Positions 18,519 to 27,545 of a stretch of 64,000 nt of DNA are shown piece by piece (the stretch's first letter is position 1; the number at the start of each line of letters is the position of its first letter). Source of the stretch: Mycolicibacter senuensis (GTDB taxonomy: Bacteria; Actinomycetota; Actinomycetes; Mycobacteriales; Mycobacteriaceae); the NCBI RefSeq assembly GCF_002101885.1, contig NZ_LQPS01000031.1, forward strand, positions 124,001-188,000, in the 5' to 3' direction. Both the position numbers and the translations under genes were made by a program. The notes beneath the pieces were generated by a model. That model was given only the letters and a program-made list of their open reading frames with translations. It did not search any database and was not told the DNA's origin.

Positions 18519-19655
18519 GTGCGTTGGAAGCTGGGCCGGCTGTTGCCGCTGTGTTGGGTACTCGTCGCCGGCTGCGCACCGTGCGAGGCCCCGGTCGCGG
18601 TACCGGGATTGGAATACCTCGGCCAGACCCGACTGGCGCCGAGCACCGTATTCGCCGGAACGACGGTCGGCGGCCTGTCCGGGATCAGTTACGACCCCGG
18701 GCGGGACTGCTACTACGTCATCAGTGACGACCGGTCGGCCAGCGGGCCGGCCAGGTTCTACACGGTACGGCTGTCGGTGTCCGATCGCGGCATCGATGCC
18801 GCGGCGATCATGGGCGTCCACCCGCTGCTGGACGAGCACGGGCGGCCGTTCGAGCCGCGGTCCTTCGACAGTTCGCCGCCGGTCGTGCCACCGGACCCCG
18901 AAGGCATCGCGTTCGACAGCGGCCGGCAGCGGCTGTATTGGTCGTCGGAGGGGGAGCGGCGCACCGACGGGCCGCGTGGTCCGGTGCTGGCCGACCCGTG
19001 GGTCAGAATCGCCGCGCTCGACGGCGGCTACCTCGGCCGATTGGCCATGCCGGCGGAATCGACGATGTCGGCGCAGCGCACCGGCCCCCGCCGCAACACG
19101 ACGCTCGAGGGGCTGACCCTGAGCCCGGACGGCGGGTCGCTGTTCGCCGCGATGGAGGGGCCCGGCTATGACGACGGCGCCCTGCCGGACCAGACGCACG
19201 GTGCGCTGACCCGCGTCACCGCGTACCGGATCGACTCCGGCGCCGACTCGGCCGCACCGGTCGCCCAATACGCCTATCCGCTGGAACCGGCTACGGCACC
19301 CGCCGAGACCAACGGTCTGACCGACTTGGTGGCGTTGTCGGACACCGCGTTCCTGGTGATCGAGCGGGCGTTCAGCGTGCGCCCGACGGTACGGCTGTTC
19401 CGGGCCGAAATCGGCGGCGCCACCGATGTGTTGGGGATGCCGGCCCTGGCCGGCGCCGCCGTGACTCCGATGGCCAAGACGTTGGTGGCCGATCTTTCCA
19501 CCACGCCCGGCCTGGAGTCGCTGGACAACATCGAGGGGATCACGCTGGGTCCCAGACTGCCCGACGGGCGGCAAACTCTGGTGCTGGTCAGTGACGACAA
19601 CTTCTCGCCGCGCCAGGTGACACAGTTCGTGGTGTTGGCGATGCCCGCGCGCTGA
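18519..19655 (+). CDS. Lipoprotein of the phytase-like esterase family
   Basis: A 378-residue protein with a lipoprotein signal peptide: positively charged MRWKLGRLL, hydrophobic core, and a LVAGC lipobox placing the lipidated Cys at residue 19. The mature part is a beta-propeller-like domain of the phytase-like esterase family: GGLSGISYDPGRDCYYVISDD, DPEGIAFDS, LYWSSEGE, LEGLTLSPDGGSLFAAMEG and LESLDNIEGITLGP are its repeated blade motifs. These proteins are predicted to hydrolyse phosphate or carboxylic esters at the cell surface; the substrate is unknown. The start is GTG 18519. It is divergent from the fadE-like gene. Confidence 0.82.
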   Translation: MRWKLGRLLPLCWVLVAGCAPCEAPVAVPGLEYLGQTRLAPSTVFAGTTVGGLSGISYDPGRDCYYVISDDRSASGPARFYTVRLSVSDRGIDAAAIMGVHPLLDEHGRPFEPRSFDSSPPVVPPDPEGIAFDSGRQRLYWSSEGERRTDGPRGPVLADPWVRIAALDGGYLGRLAMPAESTMSAQRTGPRRNTTLEGLTLSPDGGSLFAAMEGPGYDDGALPDQTHGALTRVTAYRIDSGADSAAPVAQYAYPLEPATAPAETNGLTDLVALSDTAFLVIERAFSVRPTVRLFRAEIGGATDVLGMPALAGAAVTPMAKTLVADLSTTPGLESLDNIEGITLGPRLPDGRQTLVLVSDDNFSPRQVTQFVVLAMPAR

Positions 19656-19755
19656 GTCGATGCGGCGATGCGCCGGCGTGGGATCGCCCGGGCCGGCGAC
19701 GGCGCGCCCGCGCGGGCACTATCATCGGGGCAGGCCGGCTACCTGGGAGACTGAA

Positions 19756-19807
19756 AATAACCCGACAGCCCCTAATTGATATTTTCCGAATGCCGGCTGT
19801 CGTTATT
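19756..19807. repeat. Long inverted repeat upstream of two TetR genes
   Basis: Arms AATAACCCGACAGCC (19756-19770) and GGCTGTCGTTATT (19795-19807) pair over 13 bp with a two-base bulge, around a 24-base A/T-rich loop. It lies in the 253-bp gap between the phytase-like lipoprotein and the first TetR gene. It may be an autoregulatory operator of the TetR pair or a terminator for the upstream gene. The rest of the gap is unusually A/T-rich for this genome (TTAAATTTGC at about 19831) and may hold the promoter. Confidence 0.5.
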
Positions 19808-19908
19808 GACGCTCACGGGTATCGAAAAGGTTAAATTTGCACATTCCCCTGATAGCGTTAGCGCAATGCGGTACGGCTGCCGGTCAGTGACGAAGCTGAG
19901 ATCGCGCG

Positions 19909-20598
19909 TTGGCTGAATCCACCGACCGGCGCGCCGATGCGACGCGCCAGCAGATCATTCGCGCCGCTGCGCACCAGTTCGCCCAGCGGCCCTATCACGA
20001 TGTCGGCCTTGACGATATCCTCACCGAAGCGGAATTGACCAAGGGTGCCATGTATTTCCATTTCCGCTCCAAGCATGCGCTCGCACTTGCCGTCATCGAC
20101 GAACAACTCGCCAGAGCCGGAGCGGCCGTACAGTCGCTGGTCGACCGGAAGCTCTCCGGCCTGGAAACCCTGATCGACGTCGGCTATCTGATGGCGGTCG
20201 AGGACATCTGTCGCGACACCGCGCGTGCAGTGCTGCATCTGCTTCCGGTCGTCGGTCGTGGCGAGGGCCTGCAGACCACGGTGCTCAACAATGCGGTTCA
20301 AGCGCTGAGCGTGGTGGCCGAGCGTGCGGTCGCCGAAGGGGACATCGTCGACAGGGAACCGCAGGATCTGGCGCGAATGCTGGTGGCGCTGTATCTGGGG
20401 TTGCGGCAGGCGGGCGATCTCGACGACCCCGAACAGTTCCTGCGGCAGATCGAGCAGGGCTTCGTGGTCGTGCTGCCCGGAATGGTGCCGAACGACCGGA
20501 TCGACTATTTCCTCCAGTTCATCCGACGGCGCACCGCGCTGGCCGTCAAGACCGCGTCGGCAAACCCCGTTGCGGCCGACGACGACCGGGCCGGCTGA
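19909..20598 (+). CDS. TetR-family regulator, gamma-butyrolactone-receptor-like
   Basis: A 229-residue TetR-type repressor. The N-terminal helix-turn-helix (residues about 12-55) reads QQIIRAAAHQFAQRPYHDVGLDDI and then TKGAMYFHFRSKHALA. The KGAMYFHF-SK-LA pattern is characteristic of the ScbR/ArpA branch, the gamma-butyrolactone receptors of Streptomyces, rather than generic TetR proteins, which usually have LYYHF. The C-terminal ligand domain is divergent. The start is TTG 19909; no in-frame ATG or GTG lies nearby without an intervening stop. It overlaps the second TetR gene by one base (TGATG), so the two are co-translated. The ligand is unknown. Confidence 0.78.
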   Translation: MAESTDRRADATRQQIIRAAAHQFAQRPYHDVGLDDILTEAELTKGAMYFHFRSKHALALAVIDEQLARAGAAVQSLVDRKLSGLETLIDVGYLMAVEDICRDTARAVLHLLPVVGRGEGLQTTVLNNAVQALSVVAERAVAEGDIVDREPQDLARMLVALYLGLRQAGDLDDPEQFLRQIEQGFVVVLPGMVPNDRIDYFLQFIRRRTALAVKTASANPVAADDDRAG

Positions 20599-21275
20599 TG
20601 GCACGCCAGGTTCGCTCCGAAGCGACCCGACGGAAGCTGCTGGACGCGGCCATCGACGTCTTCGGCGAGGTGGGCTATGTCGCCGCCGGCCGAACCGCGA
20701 TCATCGAGCGGGCGGGAGTGACCAAAGGCGCCCTGTACCACCACTTCGATTCGATGGAATCACTGGTGATGGCCATCATCGAGGGTGGATTCAGCACCAT
20801 GCTGAGCACCTTCCGGAGCATGTGCCAACCGTCGTCGCCCGCGTTGGAGGGCATGATCCACGGCATGTTCGCCGTCACCGCGGTATTGGCCGTCGACAAG
20901 GAGGCGCGTGCGGCGGGCCATCTGGTTTTCGCGCTGTCCGAATCCAACAAACTCGGCGGTGACGTCGCCGAAGAATGGGCGGCGGCGGTGGCGGCCCAGA
21001 CCGCGCGCGCGATCGGCGAGGGGGATTTGCGCGAGGGCCTCGATCCGGTCCAGGTCGCCGAACCGATCACCGGCGCGATGCTCGGGACCTGGCTGCTGTC
21101 GAGCTCCGAGGACGGCATCGCCCGCCTGACCCGGATGTGGGAGATGCTGTTGCCCGCGATCGTGGCGGCGGACTCGCTGGCGTACTTTCAGCAATTCCTG
21201 GCCCGCGAGGCGCTGCGTCACCAGGCCGAGCCCGGTCCGGTAGCCGGTGGCGAGGACTCAGCCGCCCTCGACTGA
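20598..21275 (+). CDS. Second TetR-family regulator, coupled to the first
   Basis: A 225-residue TetR protein starting at ATG 20598, inside the stop of the preceding TetR gene. The DNA-binding domain shows RKLLDAAIDVFGEVGYVAAGRTAIIERAG (helices 1-2, spanning about residues 13-41, only partly quoted elsewhere) and TKGALYHHFDSMESLV. KGALYHHF is close to the ScbR-type pattern of its neighbour, and the pair may be diverged duplicates. The ligand domain carries a Ser/Thr- and Met-rich pocket region without recognisable specificity. Two different TetR proteins from one transcript suggests heterodimer formation or a sensor/pseudo-receptor pair. Confidence 0.75.
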   Translation: MARQVRSEATRRKLLDAAIDVFGEVGYVAAGRTAIIERAGVTKGALYHHFDSMESLVMAIIEGGFSTMLSTFRSMCQPSSPALEGMIHGMFAVTAVLAVDKEARAAGHLVFALSESNKLGGDVAEEWAAAVAAQTARAIGEGDLREGLDPVQVAEPITGAMLGTWLLSSSEDGIARLTRMWEMLLPAIVAADSLAYFQQFLAREALRHQAEPGPVAGGEDSAALD

Positions 21276-21279
21276 GGTG

Positions 21280-21684
21280 CTATCGCTCATCCGTCCACAG
21301 TTGCTCGGTGAGGTCTTGGAAGGTGGCGAGCGCAACCCGGTCGTCAGCGCGTTCGAGCGCCGACTTGCTCATCAGCGCCCGCACGGTTGAACCGTCCCGA
21401 TGTTCCAGGGACACAACCAGATTGGCCAATGAGTGCATCACCGTCAACGCGGACTCCTCAGCGGGCGGCACTTCGCCGAAGATCTGCCGGAACTCCAGGT
21501 CCAGCACCTCTTCCTGGGTGTAGCCCAGCATGCCGGCGAAGCCGGTGTTGGCGAACAAGATGGTGCCGTCGTCGGCGATCGCGAGCACCGGCACCGGAAT
21601 CCGCTCGAGCGCGACCAGGGCCGGCAACTGCCGCAGCGTCTCCATCGGGGTCTGGGGGGTTTGCGCGTTTCGACGTCGCTCCAT
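21280..21684 (-). CDS. PAS-domain protein
   Basis: A 134-residue protein made of a short N-terminal helix and a single PAS fold (about residues 25-130): VPVLAIADDGTILFANTGFAGMLGY, the EVLDLEFRQIFGE helix, and a C-terminal strand pair ending in a LATFQDLTEQ segment. There is no kinase, cyclase or HTH output, so it must act through a partner. It is separated by only 4 bp from the convergent TetR gene and lies downstream of the c-di-GMP enzyme on the same strand (379-bp gap). The start ATG 21684 gives MERRRNAQ; the frame is open further upstream but shows no PAS-related sequence. Confidence 0.7.
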   Translation of the reverse strand: MERRRNAQTPQTPMETLRQLPALVALERIPVPVLAIADDGTILFANTGFAGMLGYTQEEVLDLEFRQIFGEVPPAEESALTVMHSLANLVVSLEHRDGSTVRALMSKSALERADDRVALATFQDLTEQLWTDER

Positions 21685-22063
21685 GCATCTGATTATGACG
21701 GGCGGGGTCCTGCTCGCGGGCGTCCTTGCCGGTCCCGGCGAGGACGGCGGACCCAGCTGACCCACCGCGCGACACATCAGTCCTAACGACCGGTCTCGTA
21801 GAGTTTGGACATCATACGAAAGGTATGTACTATCTCCAGTTATGCGAGGGATCGGTTTGCAAGGCGAGGGTGTGCGACAGCGCGCGCCGCGGCCGGCGCC
21901 GGTGAGTTCCTCCCACAGCTTCGCCCGGGGCACCTCGAGGGGTCCGCACCGCCGATTGCCGCCGTACGCCGAGACGCGCTGGTGCACCGCACCGGCTGCA
22001 GAGCTCGCCGGTAGGCAGCCGGGGGTGCGGTTGTGTGCCGCGTTTTACCGGGCGTTGTTCTTT
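21685..22063. other. 379-bp intergenic region between PAS and GGDEF-EAL genes
   Basis: No convincing gene. The plus-strand frame at 21842-22129 and the minus-strand extension of the PAS frame have no recognisable family. The region contains the palindrome CATACGAAAGGTATG at 21813-21827 and lies between two minus-strand genes, so it could hold the promoter and operator of the PAS gene. Confidence 0.5.
21813..21827. promoter_or_regulatory. Palindrome CATAC-N5-GTATG upstream of the PAS gene
   Basis: CATACGAAAGGTATG has perfect 5-bp arms around a 5-base centre in an A/T-rich stretch, 129 bp upstream of the PAS gene start and about 540 bp past the TetR pair. It resembles a TetR-type operator. Binding by the adjacent TetR proteins is a guess from proximity. 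Confidence 0.35.
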
Positions 22064-23917
22064 TCAGATCACCAGAGCCTGGCTGTCGGCCAGGAAAGGC
22101 ATGGCCATCCAGCGCGACGCCAGCATTGATTCGGCGGCGGAGCCGGGCACCGGGCGCGAGAACAGGAAGCCCTGAGCGCGGTGGCATCCGTGCCGCATCA
22201 GGGTGAGCGCGGCCGCTGACGTCTCCACGCCCTCGGCGACCACCTGCAGTCCGAATGCCTCGGCGAGCGCGATGATCGCCCGCACGATCGCCAGATCGCC
22301 CGCGTTGACGCCCAATTCCCGCACGAACACGGTATCGATCTTCAGCGTGTCGACCGGCAGATCCTTGAGGTGCGACAGGACGGCGTAGCCGGTGCCGAAG
22401 TCGTCGATGGCGATCTGAACGCCGGCCTCGCGCAGCTCGGCCAGGGTGCGCCGGGTGGTCTCGATGTTCTGCACCACCGCGCGCTCGGTGATCTCCAGGC
22501 ACAACGACCCCGGCCGCAGGCCGAACTCCTCGACGGTGTCCACCACGTTCTGAACGAATCCGCGGGCGGCCAGCTGCACCGGGGACACGTTGACGCGCAA
22601 TGTGGCGTTGGTCCGGACACCGTTGGCCTGCCACGAGCTGAATTCCGCGCACGCACTGCGCATCACCCACCGGCCCAGGTCGTCGGCCAGGTTGGCCGAT
22701 TCGGCGATGCTGATGAACGAGCCGGGCAGCAACAACCCGCGGGTCGGATGCCGCCACCGGACTAGCGCCTCGACCGCCACGATCGCCCCGCTCCACAGGT
22801 CGACCTCGGGCTGGTAGTACAGCAGCAACGACTCGTCGTCGATCTTGCCCTGCAGATGCAGTTCGATGTCCTTGCGGAACAAGCTCTTCAGGGACATGTC
22901 GTCGGTGGAGCTGACGGTCTGGTTGCCACCACCGCGTTTGGCGGCCAGCACCGCCTCGTCGGCGCGGTGCAACAGTCCGGCACTGGTGTCCTCGCCGGGC
23001 AGGCCGACCGTCACGCCCACACTGACCGTGCTGGTGACGGTGTGGCCCTGGATCTCCACCTTGTCGCGCAGCGCGCCCTGCAGCCGGTCGGCGAAGGTCT
23101 CGGCGCTGGCCATCGACATCGGCCAGTCCGGGATGACGACGAACTCGTCACCGCCGATCCGGGCCGTCATGGTGCGGTTCCCGGCATATGTCCGGAGACG
23201 CCGGGCGAAGTCCTGGATGAACCAGTCACCGGCGGCGTGGCCGAGATAGTCGTTGATCGGCTTGAGCCGGTCGAGGTCGATGTAGAACACGCCGACCGGG
23301 CCGGGGTTGCCCGCGACCAGCCGGTCCGACAGATGAGCGACCAGCGCGCGCCGGTTGTGCAGCCCGGTCAGGTCGTCGTGGTCGGCCAGGTAGCGCAGCC
23401 GCTCCTCGGCGACCACCCGCGCCTGCAACTGCGCGAACAGCGACGCGATCGCTTCGATCGTGTTGAGTTCCTCCGGCCGCCACTTGGGTCGGCGGAACTT
23501 GACCAGGCCGAGCATGCCGGTGGTCACCGGCCCCGAGATCAGCGGTGCGGTGGCCACCGACAGTGACTCGATCGCGTGATCCATCGCCATCTGGCGCACG
23601 TAGCCCGACTCGGAGGGCTCCGGCCGGATGACCGCCACCCGCTTACCGTGCGCGCAGGTGGTGAAGACCGGATCGGCGGTGGTGAACGAGACGACCGCCA
23701 ACGGATCGGGATCGGGCGGAGCGGTACGCGGCGGCCACTCCGCCACCAGCTTGGACGCCCGGATCTCGTGGTCGTTGTGGCGCAGGAACCCGGCGTCGAC
23801 GTTGAGCTGCTCCACCAGCGTCTGCAGCACCCGCTCGCTGACGGCGGGCGCCGTGGCCGGCGTGGTGGCCATCAGCTGGGCGGCGATCGAAGTGACCAGC
23901 GCCAATCTATCCGCCAC
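22064..23917 (-). CDS. Bifunctional cyclic-di-GMP enzyme (GAF-GGDEF-EAL)
   Basis: A 617-residue cytoplasmic protein. A GAF sensor domain (about residues 25-165) is followed by a GGDEF diguanylate cyclase domain (about 175-335; HDDLTGLHNRRAL and intact ARIGGDEFVVIP near 252-262) and an EAL phosphodiesterase domain (about 350-605). The EAL domain keeps VEALVRWRHP, IAIDDFGTGYA, TLKID and VVAEGVET, so both catalytic sites look functional. The RxxD inhibitory site normally five residues before GGDEF is absent. Same architecture and size as M. tuberculosis Rv1354c, the main c-di-GMP turnover enzyme there. No transmembrane segment. Its neighbours are a PAS protein downstream and a MarR gene upstream. 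Confidence 0.92.
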   Translation of the reverse strand: MADRLALVTSIAAQLMATTPATAPAVSERVLQTLVEQLNVDAGFLRHNDHEIRASKLVAEWPPRTAPPDPDPLAVVSFTTADPVFTTCAHGKRVAVIRPEPSESGYVRQMAMDHAIESLSVATAPLISGPVTTGMLGLVKFRRPKWRPEELNTIEAIASLFAQLQARVVAEERLRYLADHDDLTGLHNRRALVAHLSDRLVAGNPGPVGVFYIDLDRLKPINDYLGHAAGDWFIQDFARRLRTYAGNRTMTARIGGDEFVVIPDWPMSMASAETFADRLQGALRDKVEIQGHTVTSTVSVGVTVGLPGEDTSAGLLHRADEAVLAAKRGGGNQTVSSTDDMSLKSLFRKDIELHLQGKIDDESLLLYYQPEVDLWSGAIVAVEALVRWRHPTRGLLLPGSFISIAESANLADDLGRWVMRSACAEFSSWQANGVRTNATLRVNVSPVQLAARGFVQNVVDTVEEFGLRPGSLCLEITERAVVQNIETTRRTLAELREAGVQIAIDDFGTGYAVLSHLKDLPVDTLKIDTVFVRELGVNAGDLAIVRAIIALAEAFGLQVVAEGVETSAAALTLMRHGCHRAQGFLFSRPVPGSAAESMLASRWMAMPFLADSQALVI

Positions 23918-24055
23918 GATGTCCTTCCCCCGAAGACCGGCAGCCCCGTGCGGCAGCCAACCGGGCCGCAGCAGGCCTGGGCTCGCGTCGGGTTGATGTC
24001 GCAGTGAGCATATTCCGAAACCGCTCAGGCTGGAACATCTCAGCTGAACCGGCGG

Positions 24056-24505
24056 CTAGCGGCCCGGTCTGGGCGGAGCGGTGTCGGCCAGGAAACGACG
24101 TAGCACCTCGACGGCCTCGGTGAGCGTCCGGCGGTCTTCGGCGGACAGTCGGTCCAGCTCCGGGTCGATCGCCGAGGCCCTGTCGCGGCGAACCTGGTCC
24201 AGGGTCTGCACACCCTTTTCGGTGATCCCGATCAGCACCGCGCGGGCGTCCAGCGGATCCGGGGTGCGGGTGGTCAGGCCGGCGTCCTCGAGCCGGCGCA
24301 CCTGGGTGGTCATCGTCGGCTGGGAGCAGTGGTCGACCGCGGCCAACTCGGAGATACGGGCCTCGTCCAGATCCTCGATGGTGGACAGCAGCCGAGCCTG
24401 GGCGCCGGGGATCGGCAGGGCGACCCGCTGGGTGGCCACGCGGTTGAGGCGGGCGACGACGCTGAGCAGATCGGCTCCCAGGCTGATGTGGGCGGGGGCT
24501 GCCAT
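24056..24505 (-). CDS. MarR-family regulator (Rv2327-like)
   Basis: A 149-residue winged-helix repressor: [28 protein letters not shown] forms the HTH (about residues 51-78) and [18 protein letters not shown] is the wing with its DxR motif. It starts at ATG 24505 and is divergent from the ECF-type ABC transporter (GTG 24597), the same pairing as Rv2327 with Rv2326c/Rv2325c in M. tuberculosis. It is therefore likely to control the transporter and itself. The 91-bp gap holds two imperfect 10-bp direct repeats (ACAAGAGTGG at 24520-24529, ACAGAAGTGG at 24530-24539) that may be part of its operator. Confidence 0.85.
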   Translation of the reverse strand: MAAPAHISLGADLLSVVARLNRVATQRVALPIPGAQARLLSTIEDLDEARISELAAVDHCSQPTMTTQVRRLEDAGLTTRTPDPLDARAVLIGITEKGVQTLDQVRRDRASAIDPELDRLSAEDRRTLTEAVEVLRRFLADTAPPRPGR

Positions 24506-24596
24506 CGCGCGAGTATGGCACAAGAGTGGACAGAAGTGGATCATCTCGGTCGGCCGCGTATCGGGGGCTCTCCGGATCGGCTGGCAGAATCGACGA

Positions 24597-26648
24597 GTGA
24601 CGAAGACCGGCCAGGGTGGTAGCCGAAAGCGGGCGCGGTCGATGCGACCCGTCGAGATCGCGCAGGCCGCGGTGATGGCGGCACTGTGCGCGGCGACGGC
24701 GATCATCGCGGTCGTGGTGCCCTTTGCCGGCGGATTGGCACTGCTCGGGACGGTGCCGATGGGCCTGCTGGCCTACCGCCACCGGTTCCGGGTGTTGACC
24801 GCCGCCACGGTGGCCGCCGCGACCATCGCCTTCCTGATCGCCGGGATGGGTGGCTTCATGACGGTGGTGAACTGCGCCTATATCGGCGGGCTGACCGGCG
24901 TCATCAAACGCCACCGCCGCGGCCTGCCGACCGTGATCGTGGCCTCGGCGGTAGCCGGCGGCATCTTCGGAGCCGCGGCTGTGGCGGCGTTGACCGTCCT
25001 GTCGCGGCTGCGCCACCTGATCTTCGATGCGATCACAGCCAATGTGCACGGCGTCGCCGCCGCGATGGACAAGGTCCCGCTGCCGGAATTCCAGCGGGCC
25101 GCGGCGGACCTCACCGGCCTGCTGGGCGTGCTGCTGCGTTACTGGCAGTGGCTGCTGCTGGTGCAGTCGACGATCAGCGTGATGATCGTCTCGCTGCTCG
25201 GCTGGTGGGCGTTGTCGCGGGTGCTCGACCGGCTGCGCGGCGTGCCCGACGTGCACAAGCTGGACTTGCCGGCCGAGAGCGGGCCGGTAGCGCCGGTCCC
25301 GGTGCGGCTGAATCAGGTGCGCTTCCGCTACCCGCAGACCAGCCACGACGCCCTGGGACCGGTGAGCCTGGACGTTCAAGCGGGTGAACACGTCGCTGTC
25401 ACCGGGGCCAACGGGTCGGGCAAGACCACCCTGATGCTGTTGCTGGCCGGGCGTGCTCCCACCGCAGGCACCGTCGAGCGCCCCGGAGCGGTGGGGTTGG
25501 GCGCGCCCGGCGGCACCGCGGTCGTGATGCAGCATCCCGAGAGTCAGGTACTGGGCACCCGGGTCGCCGACGACGTGGTGTGGGGCCTGCCCGCGGGGAC
25601 CACCACCGACATCGACCGGCTCCTCGGCGAGGTCGGTCTGGCCGGTTTCGCCGAGCGCGACACCGGCGGATTGTCCGGCGGTGAGCTGCAACGCCTGGCG
25701 GTGGCCGCGGCGCTGGCCCGCGAACCGGCGCTGCTGATCGCCGACGAGGTCACCAGCATGGTCGACCCGAAGGGGCGTGAGGTTCTGCTGACGGTGCTCT
25801 CGGGGCTCGCAGGGCCGGCAGCACGGCACAGTACCGCGCTGGTACACATCACCCACTACAACGACGAGGTCGGCAGCGCCGACCGGGTCATCGATCTGTC
25901 CGGCTCGCGTGACAACACCGCCATGGTCGAGACCGCCGAGGTCCCTGCCGCGGCGTCGGGTCGCGCCGTGCCCGGCCGCAGTGGCCGCCCGGTACTCGAA
26001 CTGGCCGGTGTCGGACACGAATACGGCAGCGGCACCCCGTGGGCCAAGACCGCGCTGCGTGAGATCAGTTTCACCGTCGACAACGGCGACGGCCTGCTGA
26101 TCCACGGCGGCAACGGCTCCGGCAAGTCGACGTTGGCCTGGATCATGGCCGGACTGACCACCCCGACCACCGGCCGCTGCCTGCTCGGTGGGCGACCGGC
26201 CGACGAACAGGTGGGCGCGGTGGCACTGTCGTTCCAGGCGGCCCGGCTGCAGTTGATGCGCAGCCACGTGGGACTGGAGGTGGCGTCGGCGGCCGGCTTC
26301 TCACCGCACGACCATGCCCGGGTCAGCGCCGCGCTGGCGGCCGTCGGTTTGGATGCGGCCCTGGCGGGCCGGCGCATCGACCAACTCAGCGGCGGCCAGA
26401 TGCGTCGCCTGGTGCTGGCGGGCTTGCTGGCCCGCTCGCCGCGGGCCCTGATCCTCGACGAGCCGCTCGCCGGACTGGACGCCACCAGCCGGCTGGGCCT
26501 GTTGCGACTGCTGGAGGACCTGCGGCGTGAGACCGGCCTGACCGTGGTGGTCATCTCGCACGACTTCGCCGGGCTGGGGGAGCTATGCCCCCGGACCCTG
26601 CACCTGCAAGACGGTGTGCTGGTGCCGGCGCCGGCGGGTGCGGCATGA
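24597..26648 (+). CDS. Fused ECF-type ABC transporter: membrane S-like domain plus two ATPases (Rv2326c-like)
   Basis: A 683-residue fusion. The first ~220 residues hold about five or six transmembrane helices (for example [22 protein letters not shown], the first of them, of which only the start is diagnostic) and resemble an ECF substrate-binding S component. Two ABC ATPase domains follow. The first has Walker [10 protein letters not shown] near residue 270, [15 protein letters not shown] and LLIADE. The second has Walker [10 protein letters not shown] near 505, [15 protein letters not shown] and [11 protein letters not shown]. The start is GTG 24597. The ATGA overlap with the next gene couples it to the T component. 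The substrate, probably a vitamin or metal, cannot be deduced. Upstream open frame before 24597 overlaps the MarR gene and is not coding. Confidence 0.88.
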   Translation: MTKTGQGGSRKRARSMRPVEIAQAAVMAALCAATAIIAVVVPFAGGLALLGTVPMGLLAYRHRFRVLTAATVAAATIAFLIAGMGGFMTVVNCAYIGGLTGVIKRHRRGLPTVIVASAVAGGIFGAAAVAALTVLSRLRHLIFDAITANVHGVAAAMDKVPLPEFQRAAADLTGLLGVLLRYWQWLLLVQSTISVMIVSLLGWWALSRVLDRLRGVPDVHKLDLPAESGPVAPVPVRLNQVRFRYPQTSHDALGPVSLDVQAGEHVAVTGANGSGKTTLMLLLAGRAPTAGTVERPGAVGLGAPGGTAVVMQHPESQVLGTRVADDVVWGLPAGTTTDIDRLLGEVGLAGFAERDTGGLSGGELQRLAVAAALAREPALLIADEVTSMVDPKGREVLLTVLSGLAGPAARHSTALVHITHYNDEVGSADRVIDLSGSRDNTAMVETAEVPAAASGRAVPGRSGRPVLELAGVGHEYGSGTPWAKTALREISFTVDNGDGLLIHGGNGSGKSTLAWIMAGLTTPTTGRCLLGGRPADEQVGAVALSFQAARLQLMRSHVGLEVASAAGFSPHDHARVSAALAAVGLDAALAGRRIDQLSGGQMRRLVLAGLLARSPRALILDEPLAGLDATSRLGLLRLLEDLRRETGLTVVVISHDFAGLGELCPRTLHLQDGVLVPAPAGAA

Positions 26649-27454
26649 TCGGGGAGGCACGCCGAAACCCGCGTCCGGTGGTGTTGTTGCGCCCGGTCCC
26701 CGGGAACTCCGCCGTGCACCGGTTGTGGGCGGGAACCAAACTGATCGTCGTCTTCGGTATCTCGGTACTGCTGACCTTCTATCCGGGCTGGGTGCCGATC
26801 GGGGCGGTGGGGCTGTTGGTGTTCGCCGCAGCCCGGGTGGCCCGCATACCGCGGGGCGCCCTGCCGTCGGTGCCGCGCTGGTTGTGGGTGTTGCTGGTGG
26901 TCGGCGGTGCCACCGCCGCCATGGCCGGCGGCGACCCGGCCGGCCTGGGCGGACTGCTGAATTTCCTGCGGATCACCGCGCTGTCGATCGTGCTGCTGGG
27001 CTTGGGTGCGATGGTGTCGTGGACCACCAACGTCGCCGAAATCGCGCCTGCGGTAGCCACCCTCGGCCGGCCGTTGCGGCTGCTGCGCATTCCGGTCGAC
27101 GAGTGGGCTGTGGCGCTGGCGCTCGCGCTGCGGGCCTTCCCGATGCTCATCGACGAGTTCCGCGTGCTCTACGCCGCTCGCGGGCTGCGCCCCAAGACGC
27201 GGCCGCGCACCCGCCGGGAACGTCGGCGCCGCTGGGCGCGCGAGGCGATCGACCTGATCACCGCGGCCATCACCGTCACGCTGCGCCGGGCGGACGAGAT
27301 GGGCGATGCGATCACCGCTCGGGGTGGCATCGGCCAGATCTCGGCGTCGCCGGCGCGGCCGAAGCTGGCCGATGCGGTGGCGCTGGCACTGGTCGCGGTG
27401 ACGTGCGGTGTGTCGCTGGCCCTCGAACTGACGGTGCTGACCACCGCGGGGTAG
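26645..27454 (+). CDS. ECF transporter T component (CbiQ/EcfT-like, Rv2325c-like)
   Basis: A 269-residue integral membrane protein with about five transmembrane helices. The EcfT signature needed for coupling to the ATPases is present: [25 protein letters not shown], in which the first Ala-Arg-Gly-like motif lies, and later [15 protein letters not shown], the second. The ATG at 26645 overlaps the stop of the fused ATPase gene (ATGA). With the fused S-A-A protein it completes an ECF importer. No dedicated substrate gene lies downstream. Confidence 0.87.
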   Translation: MIGEARRNPRPVVLLRPVPGNSAVHRLWAGTKLIVVFGISVLLTFYPGWVPIGAVGLLVFAAARVARIPRGALPSVPRWLWVLLVVGGATAAMAGGDPAGLGGLLNFLRITALSIVLLGLGAMVSWTTNVAEIAPAVATLGRPLRLLRIPVDEWAVALALALRAFPMLIDEFRVLYAARGLRPKTRPRTRRERRRRWAREAIDLITAAITVTLRRADEMGDAITARGGIGQISASPARPKLADAVALALVAVTCGVSLALELTVLTTAG

Positions 27455-27485
27455 TTCTCGCGCGGACCTCCCTCCTCCCGTCCGC

Positions 27486-27545
27486 CGCGAGATTGCACTC
27501 ACGCAGGTGATTTCGCGAATTTTCCTGCATGGCTGCAATCTCGCG
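27486..27545. repeat. REP-like inverted repeat
   Basis: CGCGAGATTGCA (27486-27497) and TGCAATCTCGCG (27534-27545) are perfect 12-bp inverted copies 36 bp apart, with a smaller TTTCGCGAA palindrome between them. Interspersed inverted repeats built from GCGAGATTGCA are, from memory, common between genes in fast-growing mycobacteria. Here the right arm overlaps the start of the frameshifted DivIVA-domain gene, whose second to seventh codons are in it. Confidence 0.6.

Noticed and set aside
21842..22129. 95-residue plus-strand frame between PAS and GGDEF-EAL genes
   Set aside because: Enters the c-di-GMP gene on the other strand, with no ribosome site and no family.
23907..26267. 786-residue minus-strand frame opposite the MarR and ABC transporter genes
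   Set aside because: Gln/Arg/His-rich antisense shadow without motifs; the plus-strand ABC motifs are unambiguous.
25856..27538. 560-residue minus-strand frame opposite the ABC and T-component genes
   Set aside because: Antisense shadow; no start signal and no recognisable domain.
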